Source of the DNA: an uncultured Acetatifactor sp.
Lineage (GTDB): Bacteria; Bacillota; Clostridia; Lachnospirales; Lachnospiraceae
Direction of reading: 5' to 3'
Assembly: GCA_947625675.1 (NCBI GenBank)
Contig: CANQPH010000029.1
Location: forward strand, 1-38,318
Length of the DNA stretch: 38,318 nucleotides
The position numbers and the translations under genes were made by a program. Below are positions 16,418 to 26,188 of the stretch, one piece after another. The stretch's first letter is position 1, and each line of letters opens with the position of its first letter. The notes beneath the pieces are model-generated. The model ran no database searches, had not been told where the DNA came from, and worked only from the letters and a program-made list of their open reading frames with translations.

Positions 16418-18211
16418 TTATCCCACGTCCTGCAGGAAGTCGAACTGGGACATGTACAGCTCGTAATATGCCCCCTTGGCTGCCAGCAGTTCGTCATGGG
16501 TGCCCTTCTCCAGGATGCCGCCCTGGTCCACGTACATGATGCAGTCCGCATTCTTGATGGTGGAGAGCCTGTGGGCGATGATGAAGGAGGTCCTGCCCTG
16601 AAGGAGTCTTGCCAGGCCTTTTTGCAGGAGGAGTTCCGTCTCGGTGTCGATGCTGGAGGTGGCCTCGTCCAGGATCAGGATCTTGGGATCCGCCAGCAGG
16701 GCCCTGGCGAAGGAGATGAGCTGGCGCTGGCCTGCGGACAGGCGGCTGCCCCGCTCGTTTACTTCCGTGTAGTATCCGTTTTCCATGCTCATGATGAAGT
16801 CATGGGCGCAGACGGTCTTGGCGGCCTCGATGACTTGCTCGTCCGTGGCCTCCCGGTTGCCGTAGCGGATGTTGTCCATGATGGTGCCGGCGAAGATGAA
16901 GCTGTCCTGCATCATGACGCCCATCTGGGTGCGCAGGGAGCGGATGGTCACCCTGGAGATGTCGATGCCGTCCACCAGGATCTGGCCGGAATCCACGTTG
17001 TAGAAGCGGCTGATCAGGTTCACGATGGTGGATTTGCCCGCCCCGGTGGGGCCCACGATGGCGTAGGTCTCGCCCTGGCGCACCTGGAAATTGATCTTAT
17101 GCAGGATCTCATGGCCTTCGTCGTAGCTGAAGCTCACGTCCTTGAATTCCACGTCCCCATGGATGGGAGGCATGATCCCCGCGTCCGGGGCGTCCTTCAC
17201 CCGGACGGGTTCGTCTATGGTCTCGAAGATCCGCTCCAGGTAGGAGATGGCGGTGAGCAGGCTGTTGTAAAAGGCCGCCAGGGTGTTGATGGGGGCCCAG
17301 AACCTGCTGACGTAGGAGGTGAACAGGATCAGGGTTCCTGCGGTGAGGGAGGCGTCCGGTGCCAGGATCCAGCGGATGCCCAGGATGTAGATGAAAGCCG
17401 TGGTGATGGAGGAGATCACGTCCACGCTGGGGCCCATGGCGAAGTTGAACATGACGGCCCGCATCCAGGCCTGCCGGTAGCTGCCGCTCAGGCGGTTGAA
17501 GATGCCGGTGTTCTCCCGTTCCCGGACGAAGGATTGGGTCACCCGGATGCCGTTGATGCTCTCGGCGATGTAGGCGTTCAGGTTGGACTGCTTGTTGGAC
17601 TGGATTTGCCAGGCCCGGCGCTGCCTTCTCTTGATGAAGATGATCACGGCGGCCAGCAGGGGCAAACCGCAGAGGCACAGCAGGGTCAGCCTCACGTCGT
17701 TGATGAACATGAAGAACACGATGAAAAACAGGTTGCACAGATCCGTGATGGTGTTGACGATACCGTTGCTCAGCAGGTCGCTCAAGCTGTTGACGTAGTT
17801 CACCACCCGGACCTGGATCTTGCCGTGGGGCCGGTCGTCATAATAGGAAAAAGGGAGCTCCTGCAAATGGCAGAAAATGTCGGAGCGGATCTGGTGGATG
17901 ATGCTCTGTCCCACCACGCTCATGGTCCGCACCTTCAGGCGGGTGCAGGTGGAGGAGTAGATGGAGATCAAGAGGGTCAGGACGCTCACCAGGATCACAC
18001 CGTTCATGTTTTTGTCCGGGATGTATACGTCCATGATCTGTTTTAAGAACATGGGGATCACCATGGTCAGGGCGCTGGCGCTCATCATCATGAAGATCAC
18101 CGCCGCCATTTTCCCGGAGTGGGGGATGATGTATTTTCCCAGGCGGCGCAGCTGGTTTATGTTAAAGCCGGTCTCCAGGACTTCGTCCATATCATATCGG
18201 TTGCGGGCCAT
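16418..18211 (-). CDS. ABC exporter half-transporter, consensus ATPase partner
   Basis: Type IV ABC exporter subunit, 597 aa: six TM helices (residues about 35-320) followed by a nucleotide-binding domain with Walker A GPTGAGKST, Walker B LILDEAT with catalytic E516, and H-loop IAHRLSTI. Its signature is LSAGQ rather than LSGGQ. It begins 1 nt after the stop of the upstream half-transporter, with GGAGG in place. The two form a heterodimer, and this subunit supplies the working catalytic Walker B while its altered signature faces the partner's degenerate site. Substrate unknown; multidrug, peptide and lipid exporters share this form. Confidence 0.92.
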   Translation of the reverse strand: MARNRYDMDEVLETGFNINQLRRLGKYIIPHSGKMAAVIFMMMSASALTMVIPMFLKQIMDVYIPDKNMNGVILVSVLTLLISIYSSTCTRLKVRTMSVVGQSIIHQIRSDIFCHLQELPFSYYDDRPHGKIQVRVVNYVNSLSDLLSNGIVNTITDLCNLFFIVFFMFINDVRLTLLCLCGLPLLAAVIIFIKRRQRRAWQIQSNKQSNLNAYIAESINGIRVTQSFVRERENTGIFNRLSGSYRQAWMRAVMFNFAMGPSVDVISSITTAFIYILGIRWILAPDASLTAGTLILFTSYVSRFWAPINTLAAFYNSLLTAISYLERIFETIDEPVRVKDAPDAGIMPPIHGDVEFKDVSFSYDEGHEILHKINFQVRQGETYAIVGPTGAGKSTIVNLISRFYNVDSGQILVDGIDISRVTIRSLRTQMGVMMQDSFIFAGTIMDNIRYGNREATDEQVIEAAKTVCAHDFIMSMENGYYTEVNERGSRLSAGQRQLISFARALLADPKILILDEATSSIDTETELLLQKGLARLLQGRTSFIIAHRLSTIKNADCIMYVDQGGILEKGTHDELLAAKGAYYELYMSQFDFLQDVG

Positions 18212-18212
18212 T

Positions 18213-19985
18213 TCAGTTGCCTCCTTTTCCGGCGTGTTCCGCCAGCAGATCATAGGGGATTTCCCCGTATTGGTTGTGGAAGGTGCTGGCGTAATAGCCA
18301 CCCTGCCGCAGCAGTTCCTCGTGGGTGCCCCGTTCGATGATGCGCCCGTGGTCCATGACCAGGATCAGGTCCGCATCTTTAATGGAAGAAATCCGGTAGG
18401 CGATGACGAACACCGTGCAGTCTTTTTCCTCCTGGATGTTCTTCAGTTGCTTCTGGATATAGCTCTCCGTCTCCATGTCCACGGCGGAAGTGGTGTCGTC
18501 CAGGATCAGGATGGCGGGATCCTTGAGCAGGGCCCTGGCCAGGGAGATCCTCTGCTTCTGGCCGCCGGAGAGGCCCACGCCCCGCTCGCCCACGATGGTG
18601 TCGTAGCCGTCGGGCAGTTCCTTGATGAAGTGATTGGCGTCCGCCATGATGGCGGCGTGCCTCACGGCCTCGAAGTCGCAGTCAGGCCTGCCGTAAGCGA
18701 TGTTGCCCTCGATGGTGTCGGAGAAGAGGAACACGTCCTGCATGGCCATGCCGATATTGTCCCTCAGGTTGTACAGGTCGTGCCGCCGCACGTCCTGTCC
18801 GTCGATGAGCACCTGGCCGGAGGTGGCGTCATAGAAGCGGCAGAGCAAGTTCATCAGGGTGGACTTGCCGGAGCCGGTGGTGCCGATGATGCCCACGGTC
18901 TGGCCGGGCTTGACGTGGAAGCTGATGTCTTTCACGATCTCCACGTGGTCTTCCGCCTGATAAGCGACGTCTTTAAACTCCACGTCGCCTTTGAGTTTTT
19001 CATGGATGCCTCCCACCCGGGGCGTGATCACCTTGGGCTCCTCGCTGTAGGTGTTGTAGATTTTTTCCACGGAGGTAGCGAAGTTCTGGACGTCGTTGAC
19101 CCACCATCCCGCCATGCGCAGGGGATTGTTCAGCATCCACAGATAACCGTTGACCTTCACCATGTCCCCCAGGGTGATTTCGCCCCGGATCACCATGTAG
19201 CCGCCGCAGAGCATCAGCACCACGGTGAGGGCGTTGGACAGGATTTCAAAGTTGGGGATGTATTTGCTCCAGATCTTGGAAGCGTTGACCTGGGCGTCCC
19301 GGAACTTGTCGTTCTCTGCATTGAATTTCTCGATCTCGAAATCCTCCTTGGCGAAGGCCTTCACCACCCGGTTGCCGCTGATGTTCTCCTGGACGAAGGC
19401 GTTCAGGGAAGAGAAGCAGTTGCGGTTGCGCTGGAAGGCGGGCCGAACCTTGGTGGCCTGGTTGTAGGTGTTCCACAGGGTGAAGGGGAGCACCGTCAGC
19501 ATCATCAAGGCCAGGGGGACGTTGACCGTGAAGACCATCAGCAGGGCGAAAATGAAAAACAGGACATTTTGATAGATGGTGTAGATGCACATGGCCACGA
19601 AGTGCCGGATGGCCTCCATGTCGCCGGTCTGGCGGCTCATCAGATCCCCGGTCCGTTTCCTGTTGTAGAAGGCGAAATCCTCCAACAGGAGTTTCCGGTA
19701 GACCTTGTCCCGCATGTCGTAGAGCACGCCCTGGGAGGCGGTCTCAAACACCACCTGGTAGGCGAAGCGCAGGGCCCCCGTGAGGAGGGTCACGGCCAGC
19801 ATGGCCAGCACCAGCTTCGGCAGCAGGTCGTAGTTGCCTGCGCCGATGACGTCATCGATGATGACGCCGGATATGTAGGGATTTACGATGGAGAGGGCGG
19901 CGATGACGGTAGTAAGGAACAGCCCCAGTATCATAAGTCCCTGGTATTTTTTTAGAAATGAATAAAACCATTTCATCGGTGTCAT
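18213..19985 (-). CDS. ABC exporter half-transporter, degenerate ATPase partner
   Basis: Type IV ABC exporter subunit, 590 aa: six TM helices (residues about 15-300), then a nucleotide-binding domain with Walker A GTTGSGKST (K374) and a canonical LSGGQ signature. The catalytic Glu after Walker B is Asp (D497 in LILDDTT) and the switch His is Tyr (Y530 in IAYRISSI). This is the pattern of the degenerate subunit in heterodimeric exporters such as TM287/TM288 or BmrCD. GGAGGAGC lies upstream of the ATG. The operon is divergent from an AraC-type regulator, which probably controls it. Confidence 0.92.
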   Translation of the reverse strand: MTPMKWFYSFLKKYQGLMILGLFLTTVIAALSIVNPYISGVIIDDVIGAGNYDLLPKLVLAMLAVTLLTGALRFAYQVVFETASQGVLYDMRDKVYRKLLLEDFAFYNRKRTGDLMSRQTGDMEAIRHFVAMCIYTIYQNVLFFIFALLMVFTVNVPLALMMLTVLPFTLWNTYNQATKVRPAFQRNRNCFSSLNAFVQENISGNRVVKAFAKEDFEIEKFNAENDKFRDAQVNASKIWSKYIPNFEILSNALTVVLMLCGGYMVIRGEITLGDMVKVNGYLWMLNNPLRMAGWWVNDVQNFATSVEKIYNTYSEEPKVITPRVGGIHEKLKGDVEFKDVAYQAEDHVEIVKDISFHVKPGQTVGIIGTTGSGKSTLMNLLCRFYDATSGQVLIDGQDVRRHDLYNLRDNIGMAMQDVFLFSDTIEGNIAYGRPDCDFEAVRHAAIMADANHFIKELPDGYDTIVGERGVGLSGGQKQRISLARALLKDPAILILDDTTSAVDMETESYIQKQLKNIQEEKDCTVFVIAYRISSIKDADLILVMDHGRIIERGTHEELLRQGGYYASTFHNQYGEIPYDLLAEHAGKGGN

Positions 19986-20177
19986 AAAAAGCTCCTCCGT
20001 TGTATTCGGTATCCCCTAATTTAACCTTTGCCCCCGCAAAAAGAAATGGAGTATCTTGCGAGAAAGATGGATTTTTTTGTTGGGGCTTTACTTTTCCGCC
20101 ATTTCCATATAAAATAGAAGAAGAACCAAACAAATGCCGGCAACACAGAAGGAGCGGACGAAAGAGGTAGACAGCGG

Positions 20178-21029
20178 ATGTGTGAGAGGAAAAGCATTTT
20201 TGAGGAGGATTTTAACCCCACCTTCTTATTTACATGGAAGGGGCTCCGGAAGAAAAAACAGGAAAATTATCACAATCATGACCATCTGGAAATCGCCTTT
20301 ATCATGTCGGGCCGGGGAAAATATCGGCTGGATGACAAGATCTGTGAGGTGGCGGAGGGGGATCTGCTGATCCTCAATCCCGGGATCAGGCACCAGAGCC
20401 TTTTGATCGAGGGCAACGAGACGCCTAGTTTGGAGTTTTTTATCGCCGCTTCGGATTTTCATATCGTGGATCTGCCCAGGAACTGTCTTCCCCTGCCGGA
20501 AGAGGGCTGCATCCTGCACACTTCCGGGGAGCTGCGTCAGAGGATCTCCCGGATCTGCACCGCCATGGACGTGGAAAATGCGGCGTACAGGCAGGGAAGC
20601 TATTACATGATGAAGGCCTACCTGGTGCAGCTCATGCTGCTGATCATCCGGGAGCGCTACGAATCGGAAGAGAAGAGCGCCGTCTACGCCTTCGAGACCG
20701 CCAGCAAGAAATACGTGGTGGAGCAGATCCTGAATTATTTTGAGGATCATTACAGTGAAAGGATCTCCTTGGATCAGATTGCGGAGAACATGTATTTGAG
20801 TCCTTTTTATATTTCCAAGATCTTCAAGAGCGAGACCGGGGAGACGCCCATCCGGCATCTCATCGACATCCGCCTTTCCAAGGCGAAGGAGCTTCTGGAG
20901 AGCGGCTGGGCCGGCAGCATCCAGGAGGTGGCGGCCAGCGTGGGGTATGACGACGCTTATCATTTCAGCAAGCTTTTCAAGAAGCGTTACGGCCTTTCCC
21001 CTTCCCAGGTGAAAAGAGGAGCCGTGTGA
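20178..21029 (+). CDS. AraC-family transcriptional regulator (cupin N-terminus)
   Basis: A 283-aa regulator with an N-terminal cupin-like sensing domain (residues about 25-100; HNHDHLEIAFIMSGRGKYRL, then GDLLILNPGIRHQ) and a C-terminal double helix-turn-helix (about 180-283; ISLDQIAENMYLSPFYISKIFKSETG and IQEVAASVGYDDAYHFSKLFKKRYGLSPSQ). The ATG at 20178 has AAGAGG about 9 nt upstream. It is divergent from the ABC exporter genes with a 192-bp gap, in which no clear promoter was found for either direction; the exporter is its likely target (inference). Confidence 0.92.
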   Translation: MCERKSIFEEDFNPTFLFTWKGLRKKKQENYHNHDHLEIAFIMSGRGKYRLDDKICEVAEGDLLILNPGIRHQSLLIEGNETPSLEFFIAASDFHIVDLPRNCLPLPEEGCILHTSGELRQRISRICTAMDVENAAYRQGSYYMMKAYLVQLMLLIIRERYESEEKSAVYAFETASKKYVVEQILNYFEDHYSERISLDQIAENMYLSPFYISKIFKSETGETPIRHLIDIRLSKAKELLESGWAGSIQEVAASVGYDDAYHFSKLFKKRYGLSPSQVKRGAV

Positions 21030-21108
21030 GGCCCGGGTTTCCTGTTGGTCCGTTTTCCGCATTTTCATCGTCATGTTTCTTCTATATTATACTTAGGAGG
21101 TTGATCAT

Positions 21109-21780
21109 ATGAGGTATTTTTTTGAATCCAGCGTGGAAAAAGGAGAAGGGGATTATGTGATCCAGATTCCCTTCAATGTCTGGGAGGTCTGCAAGCTGAG
21201 GGACGTGATCCACGGGGAAGTGGTGTTGGACAACAAGATCATTCCCTGCGAACTGCTTCCTCTGGAGAAGGGAAATTACGAGATCCATATCAAGGAAGGT
21301 GCGGACATTTCCGCCGTGGCCCCGGGAGAGCCCCATAAGGTGCTCCTGCACGTGACCGGCAGCCTGATCCGTATGGATCAGAACAGTCCTTACAGCTTCG
21401 ACAATCCCATCCGGAAGATCGATGGCATGAAGGTGATCCTCCAGCCGGAGGACGGGCTCTGCGGCCAGGCCTGCGTGGCCATGCTGGCGGGCAACACCAT
21501 TGCGGAAGTGATGAGCGTCATGGACTGCAGGGAATGGCAGGCCACCATGGGACGCATGATTTCCGCCCTGAATTATTACGGCATCGACCATTCCGACATC
21601 ATCATGTACACGGAGGGACGCCCGGCGGTGCTTCCCAAGTGCTGTATCATGATGGAAAAAATGGGGCGGTACTGCCATTACCTGATTCATTATGACGGAA
21701 AATATTATGATTCCAACCTGGGCGTGTTGCAGGAGTACGATATGAGCAAGCTGCTGGGATATCTGGAAATCAAGTGCTAA
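21109..21780 (+). CDS. DUF1905-like / C39-like cysteine peptidase fusion protein
   Basis: A 223-aa cytoplasmic protein (no signal peptide or TM). Residues about 1-82 (YVIQIPFNVWEVCKLRDVIHGEV...NYEIHIKEG...VLLHV) resemble the small beta-barrel DUF1905. Residues about 105-220 look like a papain-like C39-type domain: Q112 (oxyanion position), C118 in LCGQACVAML, H190 in CHYLIHYDG and D201 in KYYDSNLG form a plausible Q-C-H-D site. There is no associated transporter, so it is not an obvious bacteriocin-leader peptidase. AGGAGG lies upstream of the ATG and a long terminator follows, so it is a single gene or the end of the AraC transcript. Function unknown; fold assignment moderate. Confidence 0.78.
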   Translation: MRYFFESSVEKGEGDYVIQIPFNVWEVCKLRDVIHGEVVLDNKIIPCELLPLEKGNYEIHIKEGADISAVAPGEPHKVLLHVTGSLIRMDQNSPYSFDNPIRKIDGMKVILQPEDGLCGQACVAMLAGNTIAEVMSVMDCREWQATMGRMISALNYYGIDHSDIIMYTEGRPAVLPKCCIMMEKMGRYCHYLIHYDGKYYDSNLGVLQEYDMSKLLGYLEIKC

Positions 21781-21790
21781 AGCTTAAATA

Positions 21791-21846
21791 GGCCGTAAAA
21801 ACGGAAATACTAAAAAAAGTATTAAATCCGTCTTTACGGCCTTTTA
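21791..21846 (+). terminator. long terminator hairpin after the C39-like gene
   Basis: GGCCGTAAA (21791-21799) pairs with TTTACGGCC (21833-21841), then ACGGA/TCCGT and AATACT/AGTATT continue the stem to an A-rich loop; a TTTT follows. One internal mismatch. Confidence 0.88.
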
Positions 21847-21920
21847 TAAGAAAAAAAGAGTAAATAAGAGAAAAACGGAGATAATGAGAGATACGGACGG
21901 GCCAATGGGCGGGAATAAGG

Positions 21921-21949
21921 TTGCAAAGACCCGCATATGAAATTAATAT
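21921..21949 (+). promoter_or_regulatory. groESL promoter
   Basis: TTGCAA (21921-21926), 17-bp spacer, TAATAT (21944-21949). Transcription would start at the edge of the CIRCE element. Confidence 0.75.
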
Positions 21950-21960
21950 ATGTCTTGTAA

Positions 21961-21987
21961 TTAGCACTCAACTAAAATGAGTGCTAA
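21961..21987. promoter_or_regulatory. CIRCE operator (HrcA binding site)
   Basis: TTAGCACTC, nine bases, GAGTGCTAA: a perfect match to the CIRCE inverted repeat. HrcA binds it and represses groESL until heat or protein misfolding draws HrcA away from GroEL. hrcA itself is not in the window. Confidence 0.98.
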
Positions 21988-22031
21988 TAAAATGAAATCA
22001 AATTGCAGTATATCATAAGGAGGCAAAGACC

Positions 22032-22319
22032 ATGAAATTAGTACCTTTGGGTGACAGAGTGGTATTGAAGCAGTTGGCGGCGGAAGAGACGACCAAGTCG
22101 GGCATCGTTCTTCCCGGACAGAACAAGGAGAAGCCTCAGCAGGCGGAAGTCCTTGCGGTGGGCCCCGGCGGAACGGTGGACGGCAAGGAAGTGAAGATGG
22201 AAGTCAAGGTCGGCGACAACGTAATCTATTCCAAGTATTCCGGAACGGAAGTGAAGCTGGAGGACGAAGAATACATCATCGTGAGACAGAGCGACATTCT
22301 GGCTGTGATCGAAGGGTAA
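22032..22319 (+). CDS. groES: co-chaperonin GroES
   Basis: 10-kDa co-chaperonin, 95 aa, which caps the GroEL cavity as a heptamer. LVPLGDRVVLKQLAAEETTKSGIVLP contains the mobile loop that docks on GroEL, and the C-terminal half (VGDNVIYSKYSGTEVKLEDEEYIIVRQSDILAVI) is typical. AAGGAGG lies upstream of the ATG. Downstream of its stop is an unusual 160-nt gap with a 25-bp tandem array before groEL. Confidence 0.98.
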   Translation: MKLVPLGDRVVLKQLAAEETTKSGIVLPGQNKEKPQQAEVLAVGPGGTVDGKEVKMEVKVGDNVIYSKYSGTEVKLEDEEYIIVRQSDILAVIEG

Positions 22320-22340
22320 GAGGCCGGAACGGCAGCTGGG

Positions 22341-22438
22341 TGCTGGCAATCGCAACAGATGCGGGAACCGGCGATAGCGACAGATGCGGGTGTTGGCAAT
22401 AACAACAGATGCCGGCACTGGCAATAGCAACAGGCATG
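22341..22438 (+). repeat. 25-bp tandem array (4 units) between groES and groEL
   Basis: Units at 22341-22365, 22366-22390, 22391-22415 and a shortened one at 22416-22438. Common core: GGCAATAGCAACAGATGCGG with substitutions. It separates two genes that normally lie close together, and the whole array would be transcribed. Confidence 0.88.
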
Positions 22439-22439
22439 A

Positions 22440-24104
<1,665 letters not shown>

Positions 24105-24135
24105 AACGACGGAATGATGTAAAACCATGATGGAT

Positions 24136-24179
24136 CGGGGTCTCTCCGGCAAATTTAGCCGAAGGGGCCCTGTTTTTTT
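24136..24179 (+). terminator. terminator after groEL
   Basis: A roughly 15-bp stem between 24136-24150 and 24158-24172 (several G-U pairs, one mismatch) followed by seven Ts. Confidence 0.85.
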
Positions 24180-24196
24180 ACGTTTGACATATTAAG

Positions 24197-24225
24197 TTGA
24201 AAAAAAAATCTTGGGATGTTATAAT
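24197..24225 (+). promoter_or_regulatory. promoter of the polytopic membrane protein gene
   Basis: TTGAAA (24197-24202), 17-bp spacer, TATAAT (24220-24225). The start near 24232 excludes the upstream in-frame start at 24211 and supports the TTG at 24268. Confidence 0.8.
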
Positions 24226-24267
24226 GTGAAACATAGCAATGGCTTGATATGGAAAAGGAGGAAAACT

Positions 24268-26127
24268 TTGATTCAGAAAATGATGCGCGGGTATATTGGG
24301 GATAAAAGGGTCAAGTTGGCCGTACAAGCTGTATTTGTCTGGATTGGAACCTGTGGAGTCAGTTACTTTTTCGATTTGATTCAAGAGAATCTTTTCTCCA
24401 ACAGTATTTTTTCTATTTTGACATTCGGCGTGATATGGGTGTTGTTCGATAGAACCCTGGAGGATCTGAGACAGCTGAGCGGAAAAAAGCGAAGAAATCG
24501 AAGACTGCTCTATGCGGGAATGCTGACTTATCTTTTTTCCTTATGCATTATAGCGGGGGAAAAGTTGAAAATCGATGGATTGCTGGATCCTGGCTTTAGG
24601 GGGAAGGGGCTTTTGCTGTTTCAGAGCCTGTGTCTGTCCGCCGCACTTTTCCCGTTCTGGAACTTCCTCTTTTCGGTGATGGAAAAGGTGGAAAACAGAA
24701 GCCGTATCGCAGAAAAAAGGCCTTGGAAGAATGGCATCCTGTTTTTATGCGTCTGGGGAGGATTGTTTTTGGCCTGGGTACCGGTGTTCCTTGCCTATTA
24801 TCCCGCAGTGATGTCCTATGACTTTCATCGGCAGTCTCAGGAAGCCATGAGAGGGTTTCTCTGGTTTAATGATTATCAGCCCATGGCTCATACCTGGCTG
24901 ATCTGGTTGTTTTTGCGGGTGGGGGAATGCCTGGGTTCCTATCAGGCGGGAATGGCTTGTTTTACCTTGTTTCAGATGTTGATTTTCGCAGCGTCTTCCG
25001 CATACGCTTGTGTGATGCTGTATCGTATGTCGGGGAAAAAATGGTGTGCGTTGGCGTTTGCTTTGTTCTATGGAATCTGTCCCTTGATTTCTGTGCACGT
25101 GGTGTGTACGACGAAGGATATCATGTTTACCGCACTCTTTCAAGTATTTGTCTGTCTGCTGCTGGAACGGACCTTCTTCCGGCAGGGCAGGCAGAGGATG
25201 CTGTTTGACGTTCTATGGGTTCTGGAAGGGATTGTGATGATGCTGTTCCGCAATAATGCGCTTTATGCGGTGGCGGTATTCATGGTATTTTTCATATTTT
25301 GTGTGGAAAAAGGACAAAAGCTCCGTGTCTTTCTGATGGCAATCCTTCTGGTGGCGGGAGGAAAATTCGCCTTGGAAGGGTTGCACGTGGTCCTGGGGAC
25401 GGATGGCAGAGGAAGTCCGATGGAAATGTTTAACGTGCCTGTCCAGCAGTTCGCCCGGGTGGGGTACTATCAAAGAGGAGGGCTGGACGAGGAAACCTGG
25501 GGAATATTGAATCGTTATGTTCCTGAAGAATATTGGGATTCTTATAATCCGTCCCTGGGCGATGCGGTTCGATGGCCCATAGAGTCCAGCGACGTCGGGA
25601 AAGCCTGGACCGATGACTATGGGCAGTTGTTTCGGGATTGGCTTACGATAGGTCTGCGGTATCCCAATGACTATATCGACGCATTTCTGGTGTTGACCAG
25701 TGGGTATTGGTTTTTGGATGATGTGAGCTGGGCAGAAGTATATGGCTATGGCTTAGAAGAAAAAACAGGAGCTATATCTACCTATATGTCTTCCACTTCG
25801 GAGGTGTTACCCGATGGAATTCCCCATGAAAGCAAGTTTCCTGTTCTGGAAAACTTGCTGGAAAAAGTGGTGAGTGCAAATGATTTTTACGGTTGGCCGA
25901 TGTTTTCCAAATTATTTCATCCTGCAATGTGGTGCTGGGCGCTGTTGGTTACCGCTGTTTTGTGTGTATACATGAAAAAAAGAAGGGCATTGATGGTCGC
26001 CTGGCTGCCCATTTTGTATCAGGCAACCATGTTTTTGGGTCCTGTGGTACAGCTTCGATATGTGTTGCCTGTGATCGTAGCGGTGCCTTTGATGCTGGGG
26101 GCCTGGATGTATGATCGGGGAGAATGA
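24268..26127 (+). CDS. polytopic membrane protein (DUF6020-like, possible GT-C glycosyltransferase)
   Basis: About 619 aa with some 11-13 TM helices spread over the protein and a loop of about 150 residues (about 390-540) before the last TM pair. The segment FLAYYPAVMSYDFHRQSQEA near residues 180-200, followed by a hydrophilic stretch and YQPMAHTWLIWLFLRVGE, resembles uncharacterised Lachnospiraceae membrane proteins (DUF6020) and the first loop of GT-C lipid-linked sugar transferases; the assignment is tentative. The TTG start has AGGAGG 6 nt upstream. Base composition looks lower in G+C than flanking groEL and ligA, suggesting separate origin. It has its own promoter and is 61 nt upstream of the rluF-like gene, with which it may be co-transcribed. 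Confidence 0.8.
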   Translation: MIQKMMRGYIGDKRVKLAVQAVFVWIGTCGVSYFFDLIQENLFSNSIFSILTFGVIWVLFDRTLEDLRQLSGKKRRNRRLLYAGMLTYLFSLCIIAGEKLKIDGLLDPGFRGKGLLLFQSLCLSAALFPFWNFLFSVMEKVENRSRIAEKRPWKNGILFLCVWGGLFLAWVPVFLAYYPAVMSYDFHRQSQEAMRGFLWFNDYQPMAHTWLIWLFLRVGECLGSYQAGMACFTLFQMLIFAASSAYACVMLYRMSGKKWCALAFALFYGICPLISVHVVCTTKDIMFTALFQVFVCLLLERTFFRQGRQRMLFDVLWVLEGIVMMLFRNNALYAVAVFMVFFIFCVEKGQKLRVFLMAILLVAGGKFALEGLHVVLGTDGRGSPMEMFNVPVQQFARVGYYQRGGLDEETWGILNRYVPEEYWDSYNPSLGDAVRWPIESSDVGKAWTDDYGQLFRDWLTIGLRYPNDYIDAFLVLTSGYWFLDDVSWAEVYGYGLEEKTGAISTYMSSTSEVLPDGIPHESKFPVLENLLEKVVSANDFYGWPMFSKLFHPAMWCWALLVTAVLCVYMKKRRALMVAWLPILYQATMFLGPVVQLRYVLPVIVAVPLMLGAWMYDRGE

Positions 26128-26188
26128 CGGGGAGTTCATTGTACGGCATGCGTTGAGCGCTGAAAAAAAGGGATGCGAGGACAAATCC

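Noticed and set aside
16361..19955. Long plus-strand frames (561 and 664 codons) opposite the ABC exporter genes
   Set aside because: Shadows of G+C-rich codon bias: His/Gly/Val/Asp-rich sequence without domains, while the minus strand encodes clear ABC motifs.
24184..24189. TTGACA after groEL as the -35 of the membrane protein promoter
   Set aside because: It is 30 bp from TATAAT; TTGAAA at 24197 has the correct 17-bp spacing.
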